Shown here: positions 8,292-16,928 of the stretch, in pieces
Numbering within the stretch: position 1 is the stretch's first letter
Layout of the letters: every line of letters starts with the position of its first letter
Source: Planctomycetota bacterium
Lineage (GTDB): Bacteria > Planctomycetota > UBA1135 > GCA-002686595
Reading direction: 5' to 3'
DNA: 64,000 nucleotides
NCBI GenBank assembly: GCA_023150475.1
Contig: JAKLKU010000013.1
Span: 62,001 to 126,000, forward strand
Notes under the pieces: generated by a model
Databases searched by the model: none
Told to the model about the DNA's origin: nothing
Seen by the model: the letters and a program-made list of their open reading frames with translations, nothing else
Made by a program: the position numbers and the translations under genes

Positions 8292-8932
8292 GTGCCGAAC
8301 GCGAGCGGATGCCGGACGACGACGAGCGGGTCGACGCACTGCGCGAGCAGGCGCTCGAACCGGAGGAGAGAGACGTCATGAAGCAGCTCGAACAAGCCGC
8401 GGAACTGGAACGCGACGTCTTGCGGGCCGCGGCCGGTCCCGCGACCGAAGCCGAGGTCCGTGCGTCGCGCGCGGCCTTCGATCGTTTGTGGCAGCCGCCG
8501 ACGCAAAGCACGCCGCGCACGCAGCCGGCGCCGCGCCGCGTGGTCCCGCGGCTCGTGCTCGTGGCCGCCGCTCTGGTGGTCGCCGGACTCGCCGGCTGGT
8601 GGTTCTTCGTGCGCGCGACGCCCGCGCCGCAGCCCGGCATCGTGTTGGGCAGCGGGCTCGAGATCCTCGAGCCCCGCGACGGTTTCGAAGCGTTGCCGCG
8701 CGTGCGTTGGCAGACGACGACCGCGGGGAACCCGTGGTTCGTGGTGCGCATCGTCGATTCGGCGAGCGGCGCGGAGCTCCTGGCGCCTCGGGAGTTGCGC
8801 GGTAGCGTGCTCGACCTGGAGACTGTCGACACGAGCGCATGGCACCGGATCCGCATCGAGGTCGACGAGCTGGATGCGAATCGCAATCCGGAGCGCAGCG
8901 CCTCCGTCGAACGCTCGCGTCGTTCTCCCTGA
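8288..8932 (+). CDS. Single-pass membrane protein, putative anti-sigma factor
   Basis: 214 residues starting in the ATGA overlap with the sigma gene. The N-terminal 90 residues are acidic and helical (DDDERVDALREQALEPEERD, VMKQLEQAAELERDVL). They lack the HXXXCXXC zinc motif of classical anti-sigma domains. One transmembrane helix follows at about residues 97-117 (LVLVAAALVVAGLAGWWFFV). The outer part, IVLGSGLEILEPRDGFEALP to TSAWHRIRIEVDELDANRN, looks like an Ig- or fibronectin-like fold. The topology (cytoplasmic domain, one helix, periplasmic domain) suits an anti-sigma factor of a kind not recognised by zinc ligands. This assignment rests on position and topology only. Confidence 0.6.
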   Translation: MSAERERMPDDDERVDALREQALEPEERDVMKQLEQAAELERDVLRAAAGPATEAEVRASRAAFDRLWQPPTQSTPRTQPAPRRVVPRLVLVAAALVVAGLAGWWFFVRATPAPQPGIVLGSGLEILEPRDGFEALPRVRWQTTTAGNPWFVVRIVDSASGAELLAPRELRGSVLDLETVDTSAWHRIRIEVDELDANRNPERSASVERSRRSP

Positions 8933-11499
8933 ACTTCGGCGTGAGCGCCGCGCTCGCCGCGGGCTCCACCGTGCTGGCGCAGCAGGACGACCGGGCGACT
9001 GCCGGGCAGCCGGCCGCCGTGCGGCCGAGCGATGTTCAGCCGGCCGCCGTGCGGCCGGGCGAGGTGCGTACGATCGCACTCGCCGACCTGGACCTCGCGG
9101 CGCTCGATTTCGAGCGTTTGCCGACCAGCGACGTGCTCGTCCTCCAGGAGCGACTCTCCGCCGTCGCCGACCACGCGCGTGCGGCGCGCGTGCTCGAACT
9201 CGGCATCGCCGCGATCGAGAACGACGACGTGCCGCACCGCGGCAACCTCGCGCCGCTCCATCAACGTCGCGCGGAAGCGCTGCGGCTCTTGCGACGCTTC
9301 TCGGAGGCCTACGCGGCCGTCGCCGAATCGGCAGCGTGCCTCGACGCGTTCGTCGCGGGGTTCCCGCCGAACGACCCGTATTACCCGGGCGTGTCCGCGT
9401 GGGGAGAGAGTCTGCGGTGCAAGCTGCTCGGCTTGCGCGGTCTGATCGAACTCGACTGCGGCGCGCTCGAGCGTGCGTCCGAGCAGTTCGATGCCGAACG
9501 CGCGTGCCTCGAGGCGGCCACGACCGCGTCGATCGACTCCGCCCAAGCGTGGCTCGACTCCGACGAGCACCTCGCGTCGCTCGCGATGGCGGTCGGTGCG
9601 CCGGAGCGCATCGATGCGCTGCTCGACGAGCGCCGCGCGATATACGCCGATCCGACGCTCGCGAGCCGCGCGGCGTCGCTCTCGTTGATGCGTGGCGGCG
9701 CGTGGCGCGAACGCGCGCGGCGCGACGGCGGCAGCCCCGCCGAGGCCGAGCGGTGTTTCGAGTCGGCGTTGGCGGACGCCGCGCTGCCCGTGCTCGGACG
9801 CGTCAATGCCTGCTTGTGGCTCGCGGATCTCGTCCTCGACCGCGGCGAAGTCGCGCGAGCGCTCGAGCTGTGGCAGCGTGCGAGCGCCGAGCTCGACGCG
9901 TTGGGTGCGCCCGCGGCGCGCCAGCAGCGCCGACGGATCGGCGTCGCCGCACGACTCGCGGCGAGCGGCGCGCTCGACCGAGCCACGTGGCGCGAGGAGA
10001 CCGCGCGGGAACTCGCTCGTCTGCTCGACGGCTGGAGCGAACTCGACGCGCGCGAAGGCGGCTGGGGGCTCCTGCACTTCGACGACTCCTTGCGGCTCTT
10101 CTGCGAGCACGCGCAACTGTGCGTCGAGCTCGACGGCCGCGAACGCGGGGCCGTGCGCGCGCTCGAGCCGATCCTCGAGCTGCACGTCCGCAACTCGCTC
10201 GCGCGCGAGCTCGGCGCCGCCGTGCCGACGTTGGAGCAAGTGCAGACGTCGCTGTGCTCCGCCGGCGAGGGCGGAGTCCTGGTGTACGTCGCCGGACCGG
10301 TGCAATCGTGGCTCTTCGTCATCGACGGCGCGAGCGTCGCAGCGGTGCCGCTCGTCGACCAGTTCACGATCGACCGCGCGACGCGCGCGCTCGTCCGAGA
10401 ACTGCACTTGCACGCCGGGGATTGGACGGACACGTTGCGGCGCGAGTCGCAGCGACTGGGTGACGCGCTCGTCCCGAGCGCCGTGCGCGAGCGGATCGCC
10501 GCGTGGCAGACGATCGTCGTCACGGGACTGGACACGTTCCTCGGTGAGATCCCGTTCGAACTCTGCGCGGCGGGTTCGGCGCAGCCGCTCGGCATCGAAC
10601 GAGCCGTGTGGAACGTGCCGTCGCTCGCCGTGGGCGTCGCGTTGGCGGCGCGAGCGCGCGGTGAAGCTCCAGCCACGGCGGCCGCCGCGCGCGCGCCGAG
10701 GATCCGTTTCGTCGGCGCACCGAGCCCGTCGTCCGGTCCGACGAGCGCGGAGTCCGCCGCGGCGACCGGCGACGGACGACGAAGCGCAGCGGCAACCCGG
10801 CTGCCGGCGTTCGAGCTCGACCCGCGCGTCGTCGAACGCGTGCTGCGCGTGTTTCCGCTCGAGGCGCGCGACGTGCGGCTCGCGGACGCCGCGCACGCCG
10901 GCGCGTTCGACGGACCGGCAACCGAGATCCTGCAGGTCGTCGCGCACGGCGATTCCGACGTCCGCCGCGTGCGTTCGGCGGGGCTCGCGCTCGCTGCAAG
11001 TGCCGACGGTGACGACGGCTTCTTCGGTGCCGAGGAAGTCGAGGCGTGCTTCGGTCGCGCCGGCGCGCCGCGAGTCGTCGTCGTGGCTGCGTGTCGCGCC
11101 GGGAAAGGCGCGGCGCGGCGCGGCGACGGCGCGGCGGCCGAGCTCGGGACCGCGTTCCTCGGCGCCGGCTCGCAAGTGGTGCTCGAGAGCGACTTCGACC
11201 TCGAGCTCGAGCTCGCCTGCCGACTGTCGGAGGAGTTCTACGCGCGGCTCGCGGGCGGCGCGCACGTCGCCGAAGCTCTGCGCGGCGCGCGTGCCGCGTT
11301 GGCGAGCGACGACACGCTCGCGCGGTCGGCGGAGCCGCTGCTCGTGCGAGTCGATGGCTTCGCGCCGGTGCCGTTCGCGCGTTGGTCGGTGATAACGCGA
11401 AGCGGCGCGAGCTTGTCGACTCGCGCCGCTCCGTGGCTCATCGGCTCACTCGTCGTCGTCGCCGGGCTGTGGGCCGTGACGAGACGCCGCGCGAGCTGA
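8839..11499 (+). CDS. CHAT-domain (caspase-like peptidase) protein with TPR-like region
   Basis: 886 residues if ATG 8839 is used. That start overlaps the previous gene by 94 bases; GTG 8941 is the only other reasonable start. A hydrophobic stretch after Arg-Arg (TLASFSLNFGVSAALAAGST, cleavage near VLAQQ) looks like a signal sequence. Residues of about 90-440 are helical repeats resembling TPR. The C-terminal third is a CHAT domain: LQVVAHGDSDVRR (His about 703) and RVVVVAACRAGKG (Cys about 752) supply the catalytic dyad of this clan CD peptidase family. The domain then runs GTAFLGAGSQVVLESDFDLE, ARLAGGAHVAEALRGARAAL. A C-terminal hydrophobic helix (WLIGSLVVVAGLWAVTRRR) could anchor it. Being the third gene after a sigma factor and a membrane protein, it may be a regulated protease of an envelope stress pathway; the substrate is unknown. 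Confidence 0.8.
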   Translation: MAPDPHRGRRAGCESQSGAQRLRRTLASFSLNFGVSAALAAGSTVLAQQDDRATAGQPAAVRPSDVQPAAVRPGEVRTIALADLDLAALDFERLPTSDVLVLQERLSAVADHARAARVLELGIAAIENDDVPHRGNLAPLHQRRAEALRLLRRFSEAYAAVAESAACLDAFVAGFPPNDPYYPGVSAWGESLRCKLLGLRGLIELDCGALERASEQFDAERACLEAATTASIDSAQAWLDSDEHLASLAMAVGAPERIDALLDERRAIYADPTLASRAASLSLMRGGAWRERARRDGGSPAEAERCFESALADAALPVLGRVNACLWLADLVLDRGEVARALELWQRASAELDALGAPAARQQRRRIGVAARLAASGALDRATWREETARELARLLDGWSELDAREGGWGLLHFDDSLRLFCEHAQLCVELDGRERGAVRALEPILELHVRNSLARELGAAVPTLEQVQTSLCSAGEGGVLVYVAGPVQSWLFVIDGASVAAVPLVDQFTIDRATRALVRELHLHAGDWTDTLRRESQRLGDALVPSAVRERIAAWQTIVVTGLDTFLGEIPFELCAAGSAQPLGIERAVWNVPSLAVGVALAARARGEAPATAAAARAPRIRFVGAPSPSSGPTSAESAAATGDGRRSAAATRLPAFELDPRVVERVLRVFPLEARDVRLADAAHAGAFDGPATEILQVVAHGDSDVRRVRSAGLALAASADGDDGFFGAEEVEACFGRAGAPRVVVVAACRAGKGAARRGDGAAAELGTAFLGAGSQVVLESDFDLELELACRLSEEFYARLAGGAHVAEALRGARAALASDDTLARSAEPLLVRVDGFAPVPFARWSVITRSGASLSTRAAPWLIGSLVVVAGLWAVTRRRAS
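9007..9066 (+). repeat. 30-bp direct repeat, two copies, within CHAT gene
   Basis: Two adjacent 30-bp units encode QPAAVRPSDV and QPAAVRPGEV just after the signal sequence of the CHAT protein. The first 21 bases of each unit are identical. This is a short linker duplication, in frame. Confidence 0.75.
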
Positions 11500-11510
11500 T
11501 CTTCCGTCGA

Positions 11511-13292
11511 TCAAGGCCGCTGGTTGGGCCCCGTCGGCGGCAGCGAACCACCGCTCGAGCCGGCTCCCGGTTCGTCCGGCTTGATCTCGAGCAGCAACGG
11601 CGTGGTCGACTTGATCTTCGAGTCGCTGCCGAACTCGACGACGTGGAGCGACGAGTAGAACGTCAGCTTCAGGGCCGGTGACTCGTCGACGATCTTGCTC
11701 GGGTCGTTCGCGTCGTGCTGCACTTGCCGCAGCACCAGCGTGTAACGATCCGGGAAGTACGGTTCCGTCTGGCCGAGCGGCAACGAGATCACGGTCGGCG
11801 AGCTCGGATCCATCGGCGCAGAGGACACGATGGTGGCGGCCGTCAGTGGCACGCAGGGCTCGGGGATCGCCAGGGACTCGATCGTGGGCGTGCGCCAGAC
11901 CGCGTACTCGTACACCGGCGGCAATTCGTTCGCCGGATCCGCTGCATCGTTCGCGTCGATCGTGAGGAACGGGTGGATGAGCGACAACACGAGGTTGCCC
12001 GACGAGTCGAGCCACGGCTGCGGCAGCGCCGGCGGCCACGACATCTCGGGCGCGGGCCACGGCAGCCACAGGTCCTCGTCCGTGTCGTCGTTGTAGGCGA
12101 CGTCGACGTCGCTGAAGCGCGCGTCTTCGTGATCCCAACCGTTCCCGATGTAGTTGCCCTGGACCGCGCTGACGAGGTCGACGTCACCGTCCATGTCGAC
12201 GTCCGCCGTCGCGATGCCGCCGTCTTGGACGGAGACCGGACGCAACGGGTGGCCGATCGGCAGCAGCGCGGGGCCGTGGCTCGGCGGCGCGTCGGACGGA
12301 TGCAGCGTCAGTCCCGCCGGTCCACCGGGGAGCGTACGGTAGACCGACGCGAAGCGCGACGTGTTGCTCGACAGCACGAAGTCGTCGTTGCCGTCGTCGT
12401 CCCAGTCGCCGGCGGCGCAGGTGTACACGCCGGTGTCCTCGAACGTCCACGGTCCGCTGAAACCGTTCTTGGAGAGGATGGCGAGCGACTGTTGGCCGGT
12501 CGTGGTGTCGGTGGCGATCGCGGCGAAACAGTCGTGGTTCGCGGCGGCCATCGTCAGCGGCGCGACGATCACGTGCTCTTCGCCGGACACGATCGTCGTG
12601 ATCACCATGCCCGTGTGCTTCATGATCCGCACGCGCGCCGTGTGGTTGGCGTTGGGTGCGAGTATCACGGCGAGTTCGAGCGCTTGCGGCGACGTTTCGC
12701 CGTCCCAGTCGACGAGCTCGATCCCCGTGTGCGTGTTGCCCGTGCCCACGGGGTACGAGAGGTCATTGGTCATCCAGCCGCCCGCGCCATCGGAGCGAGC
12801 GATGACGAGCCGGTTCGGCGCGACGGCGACGATGTCGTCGCCGAATTGCCCGTCCACTTGTCCGACGCGGACCGCGATCGCGCTCGCCCAGTACGAGCCT
12901 TGCCGGACGCTCGTGATCGTCCAAGGGTCGGCGGGCGGCACCGTCTGCTGCGCCGGGGGATCGTTGAGCTCGAGGATCGAGAGTCCGTCCGGGCCGACGA
13001 GCACGAGTTGGTCGCGGCCGTTCGCGCCGGTGCCGTGCAGCGTGGCGATGTCGGTGCCTTGGATGTTCGCGACGAGGTAGGTGCGGTAGGTCTCGACCGA
13101 CGAGCGGCACACGGGCTTGCCGTTCGCGAGCACGATGGCGTCGACGTGGCGGTCGTTCGAGAACTCGCCGACGGCGAGCTTCGAGAGGTTGTCGTCCGCC
13201 ATCGGCGGCGCGGTGGGGCCGGGGAGCGATTGTTCTGCGACGGCCGCCGCGATCAGCAGCGCGGGCACGAGGTAACGAAGTTGCGAGAGCAT
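11511..13292 (-). CDS. Secreted FG-GAP/VCBS-repeat beta-propeller protein
   Basis: 593 residues from ATG 13292, where a signal peptide begins (MLSQLRYLVPALLIAAAVAE). The body contains repeats with Asp-rich calcium loops typical of FG-GAP/VCBS integrin-like propellers: GDWDDDGNDDFVLSSNTSRF, TADVDMDGDVDLVSAVQG, RVGQVDGQFGDDIVAVAPN and LVDWDGETSPQALELAVILA. The C-terminus contains a region with EPYFPDRYTLVLRQVQHDAN and ends Gly/Ser/Pro-rich. No catalytic domain is seen. Such proteins are abundant in planctomycetes and are thought to be extracellular or cell-surface structural or adhesive proteins. The stop is 12 bases from the stop of the convergent CHAT gene. Confidence 0.8.
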   Translation of the reverse strand: MLSQLRYLVPALLIAAAVAEQSLPGPTAPPMADDNLSKLAVGEFSNDRHVDAIVLANGKPVCRSSVETYRTYLVANIQGTDIATLHGTGANGRDQLVLVGPDGLSILELNDPPAQQTVPPADPWTITSVRQGSYWASAIAVRVGQVDGQFGDDIVAVAPNRLVIARSDGAGGWMTNDLSYPVGTGNTHTGIELVDWDGETSPQALELAVILAPNANHTARVRIMKHTGMVITTIVSGEEHVIVAPLTMAAANHDCFAAIATDTTTGQQSLAILSKNGFSGPWTFEDTGVYTCAAGDWDDDGNDDFVLSSNTSRFASVYRTLPGGPAGLTLHPSDAPPSHGPALLPIGHPLRPVSVQDGGIATADVDMDGDVDLVSAVQGNYIGNGWDHEDARFSDVDVAYNDDTDEDLWLPWPAPEMSWPPALPQPWLDSSGNLVLSLIHPFLTIDANDAADPANELPPVYEYAVWRTPTIESLAIPEPCVPLTAATIVSSAPMDPSSPTVISLPLGQTEPYFPDRYTLVLRQVQHDANDPSKIVDESPALKLTFYSSLHVVEFGSDSKIKSTTPLLLEIKPDEPGAGSSGGSLPPTGPNQRP

Positions 13293-13575
13293 GCGGGAAA
13301 CTCGTCGGTAAGGGGGGAGCGAGCGGAAATCTCGGGGCGTCGCAGCATCCGAGGCGAGCCGGGGGCGTTTGGTTGAGACTCTCTCCTGGAATCTTCGCGA
13401 CCGGAAGGGAGCGCGCGACGATTCGAGGCCGAACGTGCCCGCGCGCAGCTTTGCGGTGAGATTTCGGGCGCGTGACTCCGTGCGCGCCATCCGAACGACG
13501 ACCTTCGGCTCGCGACGATCCGGCGCAGGGGCATGCACGCGAGTTCGTCACGCGAGTCTGCGTGTCGTGCCGCGT

Positions 13576-14607
13576 CTAGCTCGCGGAGTCGAGCTTCGAG
13601 CGCAACCCGCCGAAGCGCTTGCGGTACTGCGCCGGCGACAGTCGCACGTTGCGGCGGAAGAGGCGCGCGAAGAAGCCGGCGTCTTCGTACCCGACGGCCG
13701 CCGCGACGAGTTCGATCGGTTGCGAACTCGCCTCGAGCAGCTCTTTCGCGTGCTCGATGCGCAGCGCGTGGACGTACTCGAGCGGCGCCATGCCGGTCGC
13801 TTGCTTGAAGCGGCGTTTGAACGAGCGTTCGGCGAGTCCGGAGAGCTCGACGGCGCGCGCGACCGGACCGGGCTCGCGAAAGTGCTCCGCGAACCACGCC
13901 TGGGCGTCGGCGACGACCGCGTCGGCGTTCTGCCGGGCGCTCGCGAGCCGCGCGAACGGCTGTTGGCCGACGTCGTGCCAGTCGATCAAGTTGAGCTTCG
14001 CGGTCTGCATCGCCGCGTCGACGCCCGCGAAGCGCGCGATCAAGTAGAGCGCGACGTCGAGCCACGACGTGCCGCCGCCCGCCATCACGAGACGCTGGCC
14101 TTCGCCCGACGCGACCAACGCGCTGTGTGCTTTGACCGTCACGCGCGGATAGTCGCGGCGCAGCACGTCGCAGTAGGCCCAGTGCGTCGTCGCTTCGCAC
14201 CCGTCGAGCAGCCCGGCTTCCGCGAGCAACATCGCGCCCGAACACGCCGTCGCGAGCGTCGCGCCTCGCGCGTACGCGTCGCGCACGAACGAGATCTCGT
14301 CGGTGAAGCGTCCGGCGAGCGGTTCGCCGGGCGGCACGAAGAGCTCCGGAACGCACACGAGTTCGGCATCGCGGAGCTCGGCGAACGTCGCGTGCGGCGC
14401 GACGAAACCGTCGTTCACGACTCGGAGCGGCTCGAGCGTGCGCGCGACGATCCGCGGCGCGAACGCGGGCTCGCCCGGCCGGCCGTCGACGATGAAGCCC
14501 CAGTCGCGGCCGGCCGAGGCGAACAAGTCGAGCATGCCGTAGACGACGGACGCCGTCGCTTCGGGGAGCGCGAGGATCGCGACTCGAAGAGGGGTGCGGG
14601 CGGGCAT
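13576..14607 (-). CDS. GlxA-type AraC-family transcriptional regulator with DJ-1/PfpI domain
   Basis: 343 residues from ATG 14607, chosen over 14685 because the family usually begins directly with the first beta strand (LRVAILALPEATASVVYGML). Residues of about 8-190 form a DJ-1/PfpI-like domain, with ATACSGAMLLAEAGLLDG at the nucleophile elbow and HWAYCDVLRRDYPRVTVKAH. The C-terminus carries an AraC DNA-binding domain with two helix-turn-helix motifs: ELSGLAERSFKRRFKQATGM and VAAAVGYEDAGFFARLFRRN, ending LSPAQYRKRFG. The inducer is unknown. It is divergent from the fatty acid hydroxylase gene at 14865, whose promoter it may control through the repeats at 14657-14701. Confidence 0.9.
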   Translation of the reverse strand: MPARTPLRVAILALPEATASVVYGMLDLFASAGRDWGFIVDGRPGEPAFAPRIVARTLEPLRVVNDGFVAPHATFAELRDAELVCVPELFVPPGEPLAGRFTDEISFVRDAYARGATLATACSGAMLLAEAGLLDGCEATTHWAYCDVLRRDYPRVTVKAHSALVASGEGQRLVMAGGGTSWLDVALYLIARFAGVDAAMQTAKLNLIDWHDVGQQPFARLASARQNADAVVADAQAWFAEHFREPGPVARAVELSGLAERSFKRRFKQATGMAPLEYVHALRIEHAKELLEASSQPIELVAAAVGYEDAGFFARLFRRNVRLSPAQYRKRFGGLRSKLDSAS

Positions 14608-14656
14608 GGGGGAGCCGATCTCGAGCGAGTTCGCGGTGCGGGCCTGTCGCGGCGCG

Positions 14657-14701
14657 TGGCCGGTCCGACTTGGCCGGTCCGTCATGGAGGTGGCCGGATC
14701 G
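14657..14701. promoter_or_regulatory. Three direct repeats TGGCCGG(T/A)(C)CG, candidate operator
   Basis: Copies TGGCCGGTCCG at 14657 and 14671 and TGGCCGGATCG at 14691 lie between the start of the GlxA-type regulator and the divergent hydroxylase gene. AraC-family proteins often bind direct repeats, and the spacing of 14 and 20 bases is compatible with that. It could equally be another of the short tandem repeats seen in this genome. Confidence 0.3.
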
Positions 14702-14864
14702 GCTTGGGGCCGAACGCCGCGGCGAGCCTAGCTTGCACGTCGTCCGGTGCCCAAGCCGCGCACGCATCGGCGGTACGCGCGCGGCGCTCCGGACTCCGTC
14801 GCACTGCCGCCATCGCCGACCGGGCCTCCATCCAGTTGACTTCGCCAAGCCAGGGGACTTCGTC

Positions 14865-15650
14865 ATGCCTTCGCCGCTCGATCTGTTGCTCGATCCCGTC
14901 TCGCTCTCGCTGTTCGCGCTCTACGCCGGCCTGATCGGTTGGGAAGCGCTGTTCCCGGCCCGGCCGTTGCCCACCGTGCGCGGCTGGAAACTGCGTGGAC
15001 TCGTGAGCTTCGTCGCCTTCTTCTTCGTGTCGTCGTACTTGCCGTTCCTGTGGACCGAGACGCTCGTCGAGTGGCAACTCTTCGACCTCAGCGGGCTCGG
15101 AACGGGGCTCGGCGCGCTGGTCGGCATCCTGGTCTACGAGCTCGGCGTCTGGGCGTGGCACCGCGCGATGCACCGCTTCGACGGACTGTGGCTCGGCGTC
15201 CACCAGATGCACCACAGCGCGGAGCGGCTCGACACGTTCGGCGCATTTTGGTTCTCGCCGCTCGACATGGTCGCGTGGACCGCGCTCTTCAGCTTCGCGC
15301 TGACGCTCGTGGTCGGCCTCTCGGCCGAAGCGACGGCGATCGTGATCCTCGTCACCAACTTCTTCTCGATCTTCCAACACGCGAACGTGCGCACGCCGCG
15401 TTGGCTCGGGTACTTCGTGCAACGCCCGGAGAGCCACAGCCGTCACCACGAGCGCGGCGTGCACGCGAAGAACTACTCCGACCTGCCGCTCTTCGACCTC
15501 GTGTTCGGCACGTTCGAGAACCCGCGTGACTTCGCTCGCGAAGCGGGCTTCCACGACGGCGCGTCCGCGCGCGTGGTCGAGATGCTGGCGGGCAAGGACG
15601 TCACTCGGCCGGCCGCGAGGTTCGGCGAGCCGTTGCGCGGCCTGCGTTGA
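14865..15650 (+). CDS. Sterol desaturase/fatty acid hydroxylase family protein
   Basis: 261 residues from ATG 14865, preceded by a CAGGGGAC Shine-Dalgarno-like stretch. The three histidine clusters of the membrane di-iron hydroxylases are present: HRAMH (near WAWHRAMHRFDGLWLG), HQMHHSAERLDTFGAFWFSP and ESHSRHHERGVHAKNYSDLP. There are four or more membrane segments, including LSLFALYAGLIGWEALFP, SFVAFFFVSSYLPFLW and ALVGILVYELGVWAW. The family uses O2 to hydroxylate or desaturate lipids. The substrate here cannot be read from sequence. The next gene starts 29 bases later on the same strand. Confidence 0.9.
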   Translation: MPSPLDLLLDPVSLSLFALYAGLIGWEALFPARPLPTVRGWKLRGLVSFVAFFFVSSYLPFLWTETLVEWQLFDLSGLGTGLGALVGILVYELGVWAWHRAMHRFDGLWLGVHQMHHSAERLDTFGAFWFSPLDMVAWTALFSFALTLVVGLSAEATAIVILVTNFFSIFQHANVRTPRWLGYFVQRPESHSRHHERGVHAKNYSDLPLFDLVFGTFENPRDFAREAGFHDGASARVVEMLAGKDVTRPAARFGEPLRGLR

Positions 15651-15679
15651 GCGCGCGCCGGAGCGGCTACCATGAGCGG

Positions 15680-16246
15680 ATGGATTCGCGTCTGCGCCTC
15701 GTGCGCGCCTTGCTCTGGATCATCCTCGCCGCCGCCGTGCTGACGGCGCCGGTGTTCCTCTTCGCGGAGAGCTTCGACCGCGAGCACGTCGTGCGCGTCG
15801 CGCTGTCGAACGGGCTCGCGGCGCTGCTCTGCGCCGGACCGCTCGCCTGGTCGCGACGCGGACACGCGGAAGCGATCGGGCGAGTGCTCGTGTTCGGCCT
15901 GCTCGCGTTGGTCGCGAGCCTCGCCTGGACGAACGGTGAGGACGTGCACGTCAACGTGGTCAACTTCGTGTTGGTCGCGGTGCTCGCGAGCGTCCTGACC
16001 GAACGGCGCATCCTGCTCGGCGTCGCGTGTGTCTCGGCGGCCGCGATGTGCGCGATCGCGTGGAAACAGGCCGTGCCGCCCGCGGGCGAGGAGCTCTTCG
16101 AAGCGCGCCTCGAGTCGATCGCGCAGTTCCTGCCGACGTACGCCGTCATCGTGCTCGTGCTCGCGCTGCGCGAACGCCGCGAGCGCGAGGTCGCCGGTCG
16201 CACGCCGTCAGACGACGCCGTACCGGTCCGCGCCGCGAGCGCCTGA
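15680..16246 (+). CDS. Six-helix membrane protein of unknown function
   Basis: 188 residues from ATG 15680. The sequence is almost entirely hydrophobic helices: VRALLWIILAAAVLTAPVFL, VALSNGLAALLCAGPLAW, VLVFGLLALVASLAWTNG, VVNFVLVAVLASVLTERRIL, LGVACVSAAAMCAIAWKQAV and IAQFLPTYAVIVLVLALRER. The layout resembles the N-terminal membrane sensor halves of some diguanylate cyclases or histidine kinases, but no output domain follows. I do not recognise a family. The gene sits between the hydroxylase and the flavin-binding protein genes with short spacers, so it probably belongs to the same transcript. Confidence 0.6.
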   Translation: MDSRLRLVRALLWIILAAAVLTAPVFLFAESFDREHVVRVALSNGLAALLCAGPLAWSRRGHAEAIGRVLVFGLLALVASLAWTNGEDVHVNVVNFVLVAVLASVLTERRILLGVACVSAAAMCAIAWKQAVPPAGEELFEARLESIAQFLPTYAVIVLVLALRERREREVAGRTPSDDAVPVRAASA

Positions 16247-16263
16247 ACCTCCCGCGACTCGAC

Positions 16264-16821
16264 ATGGGCAAGACCTTCGACACGCTCGACGCCGCGCTCG
16301 CGAGTTTCCTCGCCGAGCAGAAGCTCTTCTTCGTCGCCACGGCGCCGCTCGCGCGCGAGGGGCACGTCAACCTCTCGCCGAAGGGGCTCGACAGCTTCCG
16401 CGTGCTCGGACCTCGGCGCGTCGGCTACCTCGACCTCACCGGCAGCGGGGTCGAGACGATCGCGCACGCGCGCGAGAACGGCCGGATCACGCTGATGTTC
16501 TGCGCGTTCAACGGCGCGCCACGCATCGTGCGGCTCTACGGGCGCGCGACGATCGTCGAGCCGCACGAGGACGGCTTCGCCGAACTCGCCGCGCGCTTCC
16601 CGCCGCTCGGCGGCGTGCGTTCGATCGTCGTCGTCGACGTCACGCGCATCGCGGACTCGTGCGGCTTCGGCGTGCCGCGTTTCGAGTTCGTCGCCGAGCG
16701 CCACACTCTGCTCGACTGGGCCGAGAAGCAGGGGCCGAACGGCGTCGCCGAGTACCAACGCAACAAGAACCGCACGAGCCTCGACGGCTTGCCGGGCGTG
16801 CACGACGCGACGAGCGAGTGA
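16264..16821 (+). CDS. Pyridoxamine 5'-phosphate oxidase-like FMN-binding protein
   Basis: 185 residues from ATG 16264. It follows the split-barrel flavoprotein pattern: LAEQKLFFVATAPLAREGHV, NLSPKGLDSFRVLGPRRVGY, then NGRITLMFCAFNGAPRIVRL, YGRATIVEP and a C-terminal part ending YQRNKNRTSLDGLPG. This matches the PNPOx-like family in which FMN or F420 is bound between subunits. The lack of the true PdxH C-terminal substrate motif makes genuine pyridoxamine phosphate oxidase activity unlikely. A general oxidoreductase role is more probable. It lies 17 bases after the membrane protein gene, in what looks like a three-gene transcript. Confidence 0.85.
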   Translation: MGKTFDTLDAALASFLAEQKLFFVATAPLAREGHVNLSPKGLDSFRVLGPRRVGYLDLTGSGVETIAHARENGRITLMFCAFNGAPRIVRLYGRATIVEPHEDGFAELAARFPPLGGVRSIVVVDVTRIADSCGFGVPRFEFVAERHTLLDWAEKQGPNGVAEYQRNKNRTSLDGLPGVHDATSE

Positions 16822-16928
16822 GCCGATCGCGCCCGCATCTTTGTAAAGATCCGAGCGCGAGGAATCCGCGACGCGGCGCTTTGGATCCGCGCTCAACCCG
16901 TCGGCGTGGCGGCACCGATAGCGCGCGC

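Noticed and set aside
8215..11265. Open reading frame of over 1000 codons on the minus strand opposite the CHAT gene
   Set aside because: It mirrors the CHAT gene and its neighbours, gives an Arg/Glu/Gly-rich sequence without domains, and arises because GC-rich codons leave few stops on the opposite strand.
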